From the NCBI RefSeq assembly GCF_001423245.1, contig NZ_LMOH01000026.1, forward strand, positions 124,001 through 188,000: DNA of 64,000 nt, in the 5' to 3' direction. Source of the DNA: Aureimonas sp. Leaf324. GTDB lineage: Bacteria > Pseudomonadota > Alphaproteobacteria > Rhizobiales > Rhizobiaceae. The position numbers and the translations under genes are program-made. Below the pieces are notes generated by a model. The model was not told the DNA's origin, ran no database searches, and was given only the letters and a program-made list of their open reading frames with translations. How positions within the stretch are numbered: the stretch's first letter is position 1; each line of letters begins with the position of its first letter. Shown piece after piece: positions 38,178-47,070 of this stretch.

Positions 38178-40373
38178 ATGAAATCGCTGTCCAGTTCCCT
38201 GTCCGCCAAGCTGATCCTGGCCGCGGGAGGCGCGGTGACGCTGGTCTTGGCCGGCGCCTTCACCCTGATCTCGATGAGTTCGGCGGACCGGATCGAGACG
38301 ATGGCGCTCGACCGGGCGACCGCCGAGGCGCGCATCGTCGCCAACACGATCGGCATCGGCCTCGGCCAGGCGACCGCGGTGGGCAACGCCACGGCAGGCG
38401 CGATCGGCGCGATGCACGAGGCGGGCCTCAGGGACCGCACCGCCTATGTCGCGCTCCTGAAGCCGGCGATCGGCTCCTACCCCAACCTCTTCGGCTCCTG
38501 GATGGCGGAAGCGCCGGGCGGCATCGACGGGACGGGCGATCCCGCGGCCGTCGGCTCCAACAAGGACGGCGCCTTCACGCCCTACTGGACCAAGGGCGCG
38601 AACGGCGGCGCCGACTACAGCACCTTCGCCGCGAAATACGATGCGGACTGGTACAAGGAGCCTGTCGCACGCGGCAAGGGCTACCTCACCGCCCCCTATC
38701 TTTCGGAGACCGGCGTCCTCATGTCGTCGGCCGCCTATCCCGTCATGTCGGGCGGCAAGCTGATCGGCGTCGCGGGCATCGACGTCGGCATGCAGGAACT
38801 CGCCGCCACGGTCTCGGCCCTGCAGCCCTTCGGCACCGGCCGGGTGTTCCTCGTCAGTGGCGACGGCAAGTGGCTGGTCGCGCCCGACGCCGCCATGCGC
38901 ACCAAGCCCTACGAGGATATCGGCGCGGTGGACCTCGCGAAGGCGGCCGCCGACGGACAGCCGCGCATCCTCGGCACGCTGCCGGACGGCGCGACCCGCG
39001 TCGCCCTTCCCTTCCAGGTTCCCGGCTTCGACCTCACCTGGGCGACGCTGGTCGACGTGCCCGCAGCCGTCGTCGCCGGACCCGTGTGGCAGGAGCGCCT
39101 GCTCCTGGCCGGCGGCGGCCTTCTCGTCGTCGCCATCTCGCTCGGCGTCCTCGCCTTCGCCTCGCACCGCGTCGTGCGCCGACCGCTGCAGCGGCTTCTG
39201 GCGGACGTCGAGGCTCTCAGCGCCGGCGACTATACGCGGCCCGTCGAGGGACAGGGCAGCCGGGACGAGGCGGGGGCGCTCGCCACCGCGCTCGAAGGCT
39301 TCCGCCACGAACTCGCCTCCGGCCGCCAGGCCGAGGCCGTCGCCGCGCAGGAGCGCGTGCAGGCCGAAAGCGCGCGGCGCGAAGGCGAAGAGGAGCGCGC
39401 CCGGACGGTGGCCGAACAGGCCGAGGTGGTGGCACTCCTCGGCAGCGGCCTTGCCCGGCTGTCGGCCGGTGACCTGACGTGTCGCCTGTCCGGCCGGATC
39501 GGCGGATCCTATGCCAAGCTCGCCGCCGATTTCGACGCGGCGGTCGGCCAGCTCCAATCCACGATGCGGACCGTTTCGGGCATCGTCACCAGCATCGACG
39601 GCGGCACCGGCGAGATCAGCGCGGCCGCGCAGGAGATGGCCCGCCGGATCGAGGGCCAGGCGGCGAGCCTCGAGGAGACCTCGGCCGCGCTCGCCGACAT
39701 CACGCTGCGCGTCAACGAGAGCGCGGGTCACGCCGTGTCGGCATCGACGACCGTGAAGGGCGCCTGTGCCGCCGCGCAGGCTTCCGACGAGATCGTCGCC
39801 CAGGCGATCGACGCCATGCGCGCCATCGAGGACTCCTCGTCGCGCATCGCCAAGATCATCGGCGTGATCGACGAGATCACCTTCCAGACCAACCTCCTCG
39901 CCCTCAATGCCGGCGTCGAGGCCGCGCGCGCGGGCGAAGCCGGCCGCGGGTTCGCGGTGGTGGCGCAGGAGGTGCGCGGCCTTGCGCAGCGCTCGGCCGA
40001 GGCCGCCAAGGAGATCAAGGATCTCATCGCCCGCGCCTCGCACGAGGTCGACGTCGGCGTGACCTTCGTCGAGCGGGCCGGCGCCTCGCTCCAAGGCATC
40101 GCCGCCAAGGTTCTGGAGATCGACGGCAAGGTCACGGCCATCGCGCAAGGGGCGGCCGAGCAGTCGACCGGCATCCGCGAGATCAACACGGCCGTCTCCC
40201 ACATCGACCAGATCACCCAGCAGAACGCTGCGATGCTGGAAGAGGCGGCGGCCTCCAGCCAGTCGCTGCGGGGCGAGGCGGGGGAACTGCGCGATCTCGT
40301 CGCGCAGTTCGAGATCGGCGAGGAGCGCACCCGCGCCGCCCTTCGTCACGCGCCGGCCCGCCGGGCCGCCTGA
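38178..40373 (+). CDS. Methyl-accepting chemotaxis protein with extracellular Cache sensor
   Basis: 731 residues. The N-terminal membrane segment (about 13-33) is followed by a periplasmic double-Cache-type sensor (about 40-300, with DWYKEPVARGKGYLTAPYL and GVAGIDVGM, typical of amino-acid or carboxylate binding). A second membrane segment (about 310-335) and HAMP region(s) lead to the signalling domain, whose hairpin tip includes EITFQTNLLALNAGVEAARAGEAG. There is no CheR/CheB pentapeptide at the C-terminus (ends APARRAA). The start at 38178 is preferred to the frame start at 38142. It sits between dnaK and dnaJ with no other chemotaxis genes nearby. Confidence 0.92.
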   Translation: MKSLSSSLSAKLILAAGGAVTLVLAGAFTLISMSSADRIETMALDRATAEARIVANTIGIGLGQATAVGNATAGAIGAMHEAGLRDRTAYVALLKPAIGSYPNLFGSWMAEAPGGIDGTGDPAAVGSNKDGAFTPYWTKGANGGADYSTFAAKYDADWYKEPVARGKGYLTAPYLSETGVLMSSAAYPVMSGGKLIGVAGIDVGMQELAATVSALQPFGTGRVFLVSGDGKWLVAPDAAMRTKPYEDIGAVDLAKAAADGQPRILGTLPDGATRVALPFQVPGFDLTWATLVDVPAAVVAGPVWQERLLLAGGGLLVVAISLGVLAFASHRVVRRPLQRLLADVEALSAGDYTRPVEGQGSRDEAGALATALEGFRHELASGRQAEAVAAQERVQAESARREGEEERARTVAEQAEVVALLGSGLARLSAGDLTCRLSGRIGGSYAKLAADFDAAVGQLQSTMRTVSGIVTSIDGGTGEISAAAQEMARRIEGQAASLEETSAALADITLRVNESAGHAVSASTTVKGACAAAQASDEIVAQAIDAMRAIEDSSSRIAKIIGVIDEITFQTNLLALNAGVEAARAGEAGRGFAVVAQEVRGLAQRSAEAAKEIKDLIARASHEVDVGVTFVERAGASLQGIAAKVLEIDGKVTAIAQGAAEQSTGIREINTAVSHIDQITQQNAAMLEEAAASSQSLRGEAGELRDLVAQFEIGEERTRAALRHAPARRAA

Positions 40374-40407
40374 ACCGGCGCCAAGGGGCTTCCACGCGCT
40401 CCTCGGT

Positions 40408-40441
40408 CCGCTCGCCTGCCCCGCTCCATGGCGAGCGGGGC
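40408..40441 (+). terminator. Possible terminator between the chemoreceptor and acyltransferase genes
   Basis: Two competing hairpins share this site: CCGCTCGCC/GGCGAGCGG (40408-40416 with 40430-40438) and GCCCCGCT/AGCGGGGC. The following bases are CCTTGCC rather than a T-run, so termination is uncertain. Confidence 0.4.
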
Positions 40442-40473
40442 CTTGCCGTCGCCCTGCCCAGCGAGACCTGACG

Positions 40474-41562
40474 ATGCACTACCGGATCTTCGACTGCTGG
40501 CGCTTCTCGGCCGCGATCCTGGTGATGACCTATCACTTCATGTTCTTCGCGCCGGGCACGCAGGCCCGGGTCGCGACCGATGCCCTGCACCATCTCCTGC
40601 CGCTTCTCGACGCCTTCTTCATGATCTCCGGCTTCGTGATCGCCGCGCGCTACGCGCCGCGCATGAACACGATGGGCGACTACCGGCGCTTCCTGCGCCG
40701 TCGGCTCGCCCGCCTTTATCCTCTCCACTTCCTGACGCTTCTGTTCTTCGGGTCGATCGGCACGGCCGGCGCGCTCGGCCTCGTCACGCTGCACGACCTG
40801 CCGCGCTGGAACATGGCGGACCTGCCGCTGCATGTCCTGGCGATCCATGCCTGGGGCACGACGGACCGGCTCACCTTCAACTATCCGAGCTGGTCGGTCA
40901 GCGCCGAGTTCTTCTGCTACCTCCTGTTTCCGGCCGTCGTCCTCGTCTGGCGGCGCGCCGGCATCGCCGGCCTCGCGTTCCTCCTGTTCGGCTGGATCGC
41001 GGTGCTCGAGGTCTGGAGCTATGCCGGCGTGTTCCCGAGCGGGCACTGGACAAATGCCGACACGTTCGGCGCCTATCGCGCCTTTGCCGACTTCACGGCG
41101 GGCGCGCTGGCCGCCGCCCTCGTCGCGCGGCGCGCGCTCACCGTCACCTCGCACGCGCCGGGACTGCTTGCGCTCGCCGCCGCGCTCCTGACCATGGCGA
41201 GCGCCTCGCTCGTCCACCTGACGCTCGCGCTCCTCTTCCTGGCCATCCTCCTGATCGGCCTGTCGGAGGGCGCGCGGCCCCGCTCCACCGAACGGTTGGA
41301 ACCGGCGATGCCGCTTCTGCGCCTGTCCTTCGGCATCTACATCCTCCACGCGGCGTGCGAGATCGTGCTCCTGTCCTTCCTCTGGAAGCGGATCCTGGAG
41401 CCGCTGGAGATCATGAGCTTCTACGCCTTCCTGCCGGTCCCGATGCTGGCGACGATCGCACTCGCCTTCCTGTCGGCGCGCTTCGTCGAGGGGCCGCTCG
41501 GACGCCGGCTGGCGGGCGAGCGCGGCGCCAAGCCCCGGCCGCCGACGCTCGCCTCGGCCTGA
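40474..41562 (+). CDS. Acyltransferase family 3 membrane protein
   Basis: 362 residues with about ten membrane segments. The family signature is at the N-terminus: DCWRFSAAILVMTYHF, with the catalytic His of the R-x10-H pattern. FFMISGFVIAARYAP and LRRRLARLYPLH are further acyltransferase-3 motifs, and YPSWSVSAEFFCYLLFP is typical. Such enzymes O-acylate exopolysaccharide, lipid A, peptidoglycan or small molecules; the target cannot be inferred. Confidence 0.9.
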   Translation: MHYRIFDCWRFSAAILVMTYHFMFFAPGTQARVATDALHHLLPLLDAFFMISGFVIAARYAPRMNTMGDYRRFLRRRLARLYPLHFLTLLFFGSIGTAGALGLVTLHDLPRWNMADLPLHVLAIHAWGTTDRLTFNYPSWSVSAEFFCYLLFPAVVLVWRRAGIAGLAFLLFGWIAVLEVWSYAGVFPSGHWTNADTFGAYRAFADFTAGALAAALVARRALTVTSHAPGLLALAAALLTMASASLVHLTLALLFLAILLIGLSEGARPRSTERLEPAMPLLRLSFGIYILHAACEIVLLSFLWKRILEPLEIMSFYAFLPVPMLATIALAFLSARFVEGPLGRRLAGERGAKPRPPTLASA

Positions 41563-41713
41563 TGCGGCGGCGACGGGTCCGCGCAAGCTCCCTCCGCTTT
41601 TGCTCGTCGCTGTCCTATGGTAACGCGGACCCTCCACGCCTACATCGGGCCCGCGACGGAACTTCGCTGGACTTTCCGTCTCCACATCATGACGGCATCG
41701 GACGGCTGGTCCG

Positions 41714-42883
41714 ATGCGCACGAGAACGGTGATACGCTTGTCCGTGAAGGTCGATTACTACGAGATGCTCGGCGTCGCGAAGGGTTGCGACGACAAGACC
41801 CTGAAGGCCGCGTTCCGCAAGCTCGCCATGCAGTTTCACCCGGACAAGAACCCGGGCGACGCGACCGCGGAGCTGAAGTTCAAGGAGATCGGCGAAGCCT
41901 ACGAGGTCCTGAAGGACCCGCAGAAGCGCGCCGCCTACGACCGGTTCGGCCATGCCGCGTTCCAAAACGGCGGCGGCGCGGGCCGGGGCGACTTCGCCTC
42001 CTCGATGGCCGACATCTTCGACGACATCTTCGGCGAGATGATGGGCGGGCGCGGCGGGGCCGGCGGACGACGCCAGGGCGGCCAGTCGGGCCGCGAGCGC
42101 GGCTCCGACCTGCGCTACAACATGGAGATCAGCCTCGAGGAGGCCTTCACCGGCAAGACCGCCGAGATCGGCGTGCCGACCACCATCCAGTGCGACCAGT
42201 GCCACGGCACGGGCGCCAAGACGGGAACGGCGCCGAAAGCCTGCCCGACCTGCGGCGGCGTCGGCCGCGTGCGTGCCGCGCAGGGCTTCTTCTCGATCGA
42301 GCGCACCTGCCCGACTTGCCAGGGTCGCGGCGAGATCATCGCCGACCCCTGCGGCAAGTGCGGCGGCGACGGGCGCCTGCCGGAGGAGCGCAACCTCTCG
42401 GTCAACATCCCGGCCGGCATCGAGGACGGCACGCGCATCCGGCTGGCCGGCGAGGGCGAGGCGGGCCTGCGCGGCGGACCGGCGGGCGACCTCTACATCT
42501 TCCTGTCGGTGAAGCCGCACGAGTTCTTCCAGCGCGACGGGGCCGACCTCTTCTGCAAGGTGCCGATCTCGATGACGACGGCGGCGCTCGGCGGCTCGTT
42601 CGAGGTCACGACGCTCGACGGCGCGAAGTCCCGCGTCAAGGTTCCCGAGGGCACGCAGTACGGCAAGCAGTTCCGCGTCAAGGGCAAGGGCATGCCGGTG
42701 CTTCGCTCGACGCAGACCGGCGATCTCTTCATCCAGATCTCGATCGAGACGCCGCAGAGCCTGTCGCGCCGTCAGCGCGAGCTCCTGCAGGAGTTCGAGG
42801 ACATCTCCTCCTCCGAGAACTCGCCGCAATCGACGGGCTTCTTCTCCCGCATGAAGGAATTCTTCGAGGGTCTCAGCGACTGA
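41714..42883 (+). CDS. dnaJ: DnaJ (Hsp40 co-chaperone)
   Basis: 389 residues from ATG 41714. The family N-terminus ([11 protein letters not shown]) points to TTG 41738 as an equally likely start, giving 381 residues. The J-domain with the HPD motif (FHPDKNPG) is followed by a Gly-rich linker and all four zinc motifs ([32 protein letters not shown]), then the C-terminal substrate-binding domains. It is separated from dnaK by two unrelated genes. Confidence 0.96.
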   Translation: MRTRTVIRLSVKVDYYEMLGVAKGCDDKTLKAAFRKLAMQFHPDKNPGDATAELKFKEIGEAYEVLKDPQKRAAYDRFGHAAFQNGGGAGRGDFASSMADIFDDIFGEMMGGRGGAGGRRQGGQSGRERGSDLRYNMEISLEEAFTGKTAEIGVPTTIQCDQCHGTGAKTGTAPKACPTCGGVGRVRAAQGFFSIERTCPTCQGRGEIIADPCGKCGGDGRLPEERNLSVNIPAGIEDGTRIRLAGEGEAGLRGGPAGDLYIFLSVKPHEFFQRDGADLFCKVPISMTTAALGGSFEVTTLDGAKSRVKVPEGTQYGKQFRVKGKGMPVLRSTQTGDLFIQISIETPQSLSRRQRELLQEFEDISSSENSPQSTGFFSRMKEFFEGLSD

Positions 42884-42914
42884 GGCAGCCGGACCAAGCG
42901 GCATCGGGGAGGGT

Positions 42915-43550
42915 GTGGTGGACGGGAACGAGCATCCCTTGCGGCGTCAGGCCGACGCGGCCTTCATCCGCAGCTGGTTGAAGAGCCCCTTGAAGATGGG
43001 GGCGGTCTCGCCCTCCTCGCGCGCGCTCGGCCGGCGGATGGCCGAGGCCGTGCCGGACGAGCCGGCGGACGGGATCGTGGTCGAGCTCGGCCCCGGCACC
43101 GGCGTCGTCACCGCCTGCCTCCTGGAGGCCGGCATCGAACCGGAGCACCTCGTCTGCCTCGAATATTCGCCGGAATTCTGCACGCTCCTGCGCGCCCGCT
43201 TTCCCCGCGTCCATGTCCTGCAGGGCGACGCCTACGAGCCGCCGGCCGCCCTCGCCCGGCTTCTGGTCGAGCGCCCCTTGCGCGCCGTCGTCTCCTCGCT
43301 CCCGCTGATGACGAGGGCCGAGCCCGAGCGGGCGCGGGCGATCGGCCGCTATCTCGACCTCCTGCCGCCGGGCGCGCCCTTCATTCAGTTCTCCTACGCC
43401 TTCGCGCCGCCGGTCCGCGCCGAGCGCATCGACGCCGGCTCGACGGTCTCATCCTGGATCAAGCGCAACCTGCCGCCGGCCCGCGTGATCACCTATCGGC
43501 GAGATCGGAACGCTCGGGCTTTGCCGACCTTCGTCGCAATGCCAAAATGA
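42915..43550 (+). CDS. PmtA-like phospholipid/SAM-dependent methyltransferase, copy A
   Basis: 211 residues from GTG 42915 (or GTG 42918). AFIRSWLKSPLKMGAVSPSSRALGRRMA and the SAM motif VVELGPGTGVVTA match the Sinorhizobium/Rhodobacter-type phosphatidylethanolamine N-methyltransferase family (PmtA), and CLEYSPEFCTLLRARFP is motif II. It would make methylated PE derivatives towards phosphatidylcholine. It is followed 59 bp later by a second family member of the same size. Which of the two, if either, is the true PmtA cannot be decided from sequence alone. Confidence 0.78.
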   Translation: MVDGNEHPLRRQADAAFIRSWLKSPLKMGAVSPSSRALGRRMAEAVPDEPADGIVVELGPGTGVVTACLLEAGIEPEHLVCLEYSPEFCTLLRARFPRVHVLQGDAYEPPAALARLLVERPLRAVVSSLPLMTRAEPERARAIGRYLDLLPPGAPFIQFSYAFAPPVRAERIDAGSTVSSWIKRNLPPARVITYRRDRNARALPTFVAMPK

Positions 43551-43609
43551 CCTGCTAGGCATCGGCATCGAACCGGCCCGGCGGGCCGCGCGCGAGATGG
43601 GAGAGCACG

Positions 43610-44224
43610 ATGGACGCACGCATGGGGCAGGACGCGGCACGCGAACGGCGCCGGGATCTGGCGCGGTTCTTCGGAACCTGGGTCCGCAATCCGATCAAGA
43701 TGGGCGCCGTCGCGCCCTCCTCGGCCCATTACTGCGCGACGATGGTCGCCTCGGCGACGACCGGGCTCGACGGCCCGATCCTCGAACTCGGGCCCGGCCT
43801 CGGCTGCGTCACGCGCGCGCTCCTCGACGCAGGGGTCGATCCCGGCCGCATCACCTCGATCGAATACGACGCAGAGTTCGCGCGCACCCTGAAGGAGCGC
43901 TTCCCGGCCGTGAACGTCATCCGCGGCGACGGATTCGACCTCGATGCGACGCTCGGTGACGGCGGCGCGACGACGTTCGCCGCGATCCTCTTTGCGATCC
44001 CGATCGTGAAGTTCCCGCAGGCCGAGCGGCAGGCGCTGTTCTCGCGCTATTTCGAGCGCCTGCGGCCGGGCGGCAACCTGACCCAGCTCTCCTATCTCTG
44101 GAAGCCGCCGGTGAAGGCGGTGCCCGGCCTCTTCGACGTGTCCTCCTCCGACATCGTCTGGGACAACATCCCGCCGGCGCGAGTCTGGATCTACAGCCAG
44201 GCCGGGGCGCGTCCGCTGCATTGA
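43610..44224 (+). CDS. PmtA-like phospholipid/SAM-dependent methyltransferase, copy B
   Basis: 204 residues. FFGTWVRNPIKMGAVAPSSAHYC and ILELGPGLGCVTRALLDAGV parallel the preceding gene, with SIEYDAEFARTLKERFP. The two share the fold and motif order but are well diverged. The length of 204 is close to characterised Rhodobacter-type PmtA. Its stop overlaps the TTG start of the flavin reductase-like gene (TTGA), suggesting co-translation. Confidence 0.8.
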   Translation: MDARMGQDAARERRRDLARFFGTWVRNPIKMGAVAPSSAHYCATMVASATTGLDGPILELGPGLGCVTRALLDAGVDPGRITSIEYDAEFARTLKERFPAVNVIRGDGFDLDATLGDGGATTFAAILFAIPIVKFPQAERQALFSRYFERLRPGGNLTQLSYLWKPPVKAVPGLFDVSSSDIVWDNIPPARVWIYSQAGARPLH

Positions 44225-44802
44225 TCCCGCGCATCCTGGTTCTCACCGGCGACACCGCGCCGGGCTCCCCCTCGGCCCGCCTCGCGCTGGAAGCGACGCG
44301 GGCCCTGTCCCTGACGGACGTCGCGCTGACGGGCGCGAGCCTTGCCGACTATCCCCTCCCCTTCTTCGAGGGGCCGGGCGGCGGCGAGGCACCGCAGAAC
44401 GCCCGGCTGCTCGCCCAGCGGCTGGCCTTGCAGGACGGGATGCTGATCGCCCTTCCCGAGATCAACGCCGGCCCGCCGGCCGCCCTGAAGAACGCTCTCG
44501 ACTGGATGGCGGCCGCGGCCGCAGCGGACGAGGCGGCGCGCCCGCCCTTCGCCCGCCTCGTCGTGGCGCTGGCCTCGACCGGCGCCGGGCGCGAGGACGG
44601 TCGCTCGGCGCTCGGCCAGGTCCGTGCGACGCTCGCCGCCCTCGGGGCCGAGGTGCTGACCGCCGAGTTCCGGCTGGCGGCCGCCGAGGCCGCGTTCGAC
44701 GCCAGGGGGCATCTTGCCGAGGCCGGCGACCGCGCCCGCCTCGACGACCTCGTCGACCGCCTGCTCGACACATCCCGCGCGCTCAGCCGGCAGGGCGGCT
44801 GA
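44221..44802 (+). CDS. NADPH-dependent FMN reductase-like flavoprotein
   Basis: 193 residues from a TTG start that overlaps the upstream stop. PRILVLTGDTAPGSPSARLALEA takes the place of the usual GSxRxxS phosphate loop, and the LIALPEINAGPPAALKNALDWM segment matches the PEYNxxxPGxLKNAxDW motif of NADPH-dependent FMN/chromate reductases. The consensus Tyr of PEYN is Ile here and the loop is atypical, so activity may differ. Coupling to the PmtA-like gene is of unknown meaning. Confidence 0.78.
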   Translation: MIPRILVLTGDTAPGSPSARLALEATRALSLTDVALTGASLADYPLPFFEGPGGGEAPQNARLLAQRLALQDGMLIALPEINAGPPAALKNALDWMAAAAAADEAARPPFARLVVALASTGAGREDGRSALGQVRATLAALGAEVLTAEFRLAAAEAAFDARGHLAEAGDRARLDDLVDRLLDTSRALSRQGG

Positions 44803-44861
44803 GGGGAACCTTTCCCGGAAGGGAACGTTCGGCGGCTATCCATCGCCGAGGAGTGTTCCGG

Positions 44862-45434
44862 ATGTCGCGTGCAGGCCTAACCCCGACCGGAGACCTCGAG
44901 CGCGACGTCCAGCGCCATCTGCACAGCCACTGGAAGGGCTATACGGTGCAGGCGGTGCTGATGATCGCGGCCGGCGCGCTGGCGATCCTCGTGCCCTTCG
45001 CGGCGACGCTCGCCTCGACCCTGTTCTTCGGCTGGCTCCTGGTGATTCTCGGGATCGTGGGGCTCGTGGCGACGGTCCGTGCCGGCCGCGAGTTCGGCGG
45101 ACGCGGCACCGGGCTCCTCATCGGCGTCGTGACGCTGCTCCTCGGTATCCTGATCCTCGCCGATCCATTCGCGGGGGCCGTCGCGCTCACGACGCTGCTC
45201 GCGGTCTACTTCCTGCTCCTCGGCCTCGCGACCTTCGCGATGGCCAACGCGTTCCGCGTGTCGGGCGGGCAGTTCTGGCTCCTGGCGCTGGCCGGCATCA
45301 TCAATATCGGCCTCGCGCTCTTCCTCGTCATCGGCCTTCCCGGGACCGCGATCTGGGCGATCGGCCTGTTCCTCGGCATCTCGCTGATCAGTTCGGGGAC
45401 GAGCCTCCTCGTCGCGGCGCTGCGCGCCCGCTAG
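44862..45434 (+). CDS. HdeD family (DUF308) membrane protein
   Basis: 190 residues with six hydrophobic segments in three repeated pairs, typical of HdeD/DUF308 proteins. HdeD confers acid resistance in E. coli; the role here is unknown. The ATG at 44862 has GAGGAG nine bases upstream and is preferred to GTG 44853. It converges on the SDR gene 12 bases away. Confidence 0.82.
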   Translation: MSRAGLTPTGDLERDVQRHLHSHWKGYTVQAVLMIAAGALAILVPFAATLASTLFFGWLLVILGIVGLVATVRAGREFGGRGTGLLIGVVTLLLGILILADPFAGAVALTTLLAVYFLLLGLATFAMANAFRVSGGQFWLLALAGIINIGLALFLVIGLPGTAIWAIGLFLGISLISSGTSLLVAALRAR

Positions 45435-45446
45435 GCGCGGCCGGGG

Positions 45447-46208
45447 TCAGACGTGCTGGCCGCCGTTGATGTGGATCTCGGCGCCGTTGACGTAGGACGC
45501 CTGCCCCGAGCACAGGAAGTAGATGATGTCGGCGACCTCGGAGGTCTTTCCGAGGCGGCGCATCGGAATCTGCTCGACGATCTTCTCGGTGCCCGGCGAC
45601 AGGATCGCGGTGTCGATCTCGCCCGGCGCGATGGCGTTGACGCGGATGCCGTCCGGTCCGAAGTCGGCCGCCATCTCGCGCGTCAGCGAGGCGAGCGCGG
45701 CCTTCGACGTCGCATAGGCCGTGCCGGCGAAGGGGTGGACGCGGCTGCCGACGATCGAGGTGACGTTGACGATCGCGCCGTTCGCGCTCGCCAGTTCCTG
45801 GTGCAGGCCGCGCGCCAGCATGATGGGCGCGAAGAAGTTGACCTGGAAGACGTCGCGCCAGACATGCATCGGGGTGCGGATCGAATCCATCCGCGCGCCC
45901 TTGTCGGCCTTCGGGCTGATCGCCGCGTTGTTGACGAGGGCCTGCAGCTTGCCGCCGTTCGCCTGCAGCCGCTGGCGGATCTCGGACACGGCGTAGCCGA
46001 CGTCCTCGGGGTCCGAGAGGTCCACCTTGATGTGGTCCTCGGGGCCGGCCGGCCACGGGCAGTCGGCGGCGAAATCCTGGCGCGAGCAGGTGATGACGCG
46101 CCAGCCCTCGCGCGAGAAGCGCTTCACCGTGGCATGCCCGATGCCCCGCGATGCACCGGTCAGCACCAGCGTCGGGCGGGTGTCGGCGGAGGTGGCGGCA
46201 TCGGACAT
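45447..46208 (-). CDS. SDR family oxidoreductase
   Basis: 253 residues. The cofactor motif TGASRGIG is near residues 17-24, NNAA in VNNAAIS, and the catalytic Ser and Tyr-x3-Lys in VTSIVGSRVHPFAGTAYATSKAAL. IAPGEIDTAILSPGTEKIV and the C-terminal HINGGQHV are typical classical SDR ends. The substrate cannot be told. The start at 46208 is chosen over the long frame start at 46298. Confidence 0.85.
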   Translation of the reverse strand: MSDAATSADTRPTLVLTGASRGIGHATVKRFSREGWRVITCSRQDFAADCPWPAGPEDHIKVDLSDPEDVGYAVSEIRQRLQANGGKLQALVNNAAISPKADKGARMDSIRTPMHVWRDVFQVNFFAPIMLARGLHQELASANGAIVNVTSIVGSRVHPFAGTAYATSKAALASLTREMAADFGPDGIRVNAIAPGEIDTAILSPGTEKIVEQIPMRRLGKTSEVADIIYFLCSGQASYVNGAEIHINGGQHV

Positions 46209-46348
46209 CGTGGCACTCGCGAAGGCTGCGCCGGCCGGAAGCGGACGGCGGATCGGATCATCCTTTAGCCGATCCGCGCCAAGCGTGCGAACCATCATTG
46301 CGCGACATGTGTTTCAACCGGTCTGGCCGAGAGAGGGCAATCCGAGCG

Positions 46349-47026
46349 ATGAGCGACAAACCGGGGTCCCACACCTTCCATCGCGCCTTCATCCGCGGCG
46401 TGCGCGCCCGGCCGCGCCTCCTAATCGCGGCGGGCGTCGCGATCGCGCTCGCGCTTCTCAGCCCCCGCTCGCTCGACCTGTCGACGCGCATCCTGATCGG
46501 CTGGGATGCCGGCGTCCTGTTCTATCTCGGCGTGATCGCCCGGATAATGGTCAAGGCGGCGGATGCCGGCGACCTGCGCCGCCGCGCCCGCCGGCAGGAC
46601 GAGGGGCGGCGCGCGATCCTTTTGCTGACCGGCCTTGCGATCGCCGCGAGCTTCGGCGCCATTGCCGCCGAGCTGCACGGCATCGGCGACCACAACCCCA
46701 ACCCCTGGCGCCTCTCGCTCGCCGGCTTCACCATCCTCCTGTCGTGGGTCGTGACGCAGGTCATGATGGCGCTGCACTATGCCGGCGAGTTCTACGGCCG
46801 GCCGAACGCCGAGGGCGGCCTCGACTTTCCCGGCGGCGACAAGACGCCGGGCTACGGTGACTTCCTGTATTTCGCCTTCACCATGGGCGCCGCCTGCCAG
46901 ACCTCGGATGTCGCGGTGACCACGAAGGGGATGCGAGAGCTCGTGCTCGCCCACACGATCCTCGCCTTCCTGTTCAACACGACCGTGCTGGCGCTCGCCG
47001 TCAATGTCGGCGCCAGCGTGATCTGA
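46349..47026 (+). CDS. DUF1345 integral membrane protein
   Basis: 225 residues with about five membrane segments. It matches DUF1345: FTILLSWVVTQVMMALHYAGEFY and the strongly conserved YGDFLYFAFTMGAACQTSDV. The function is unknown. The ATG at 46349 is preceded by GAGAGGG. Confidence 0.86.
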   Translation: MSDKPGSHTFHRAFIRGVRARPRLLIAAGVAIALALLSPRSLDLSTRILIGWDAGVLFYLGVIARIMVKAADAGDLRRRARRQDEGRRAILLLTGLAIAASFGAIAAELHGIGDHNPNPWRLSLAGFTILLSWVVTQVMMALHYAGEFYGRPNAEGGLDFPGGDKTPGYGDFLYFAFTMGAACQTSDVAVTTKGMRELVLAHTILAFLFNTTVLALAVNVGASVI

Positions 47027-47070
47027 CGCCGCCGCTGGACAAGGCGTCGGCGGCTCGGGCAAGACGGGCC

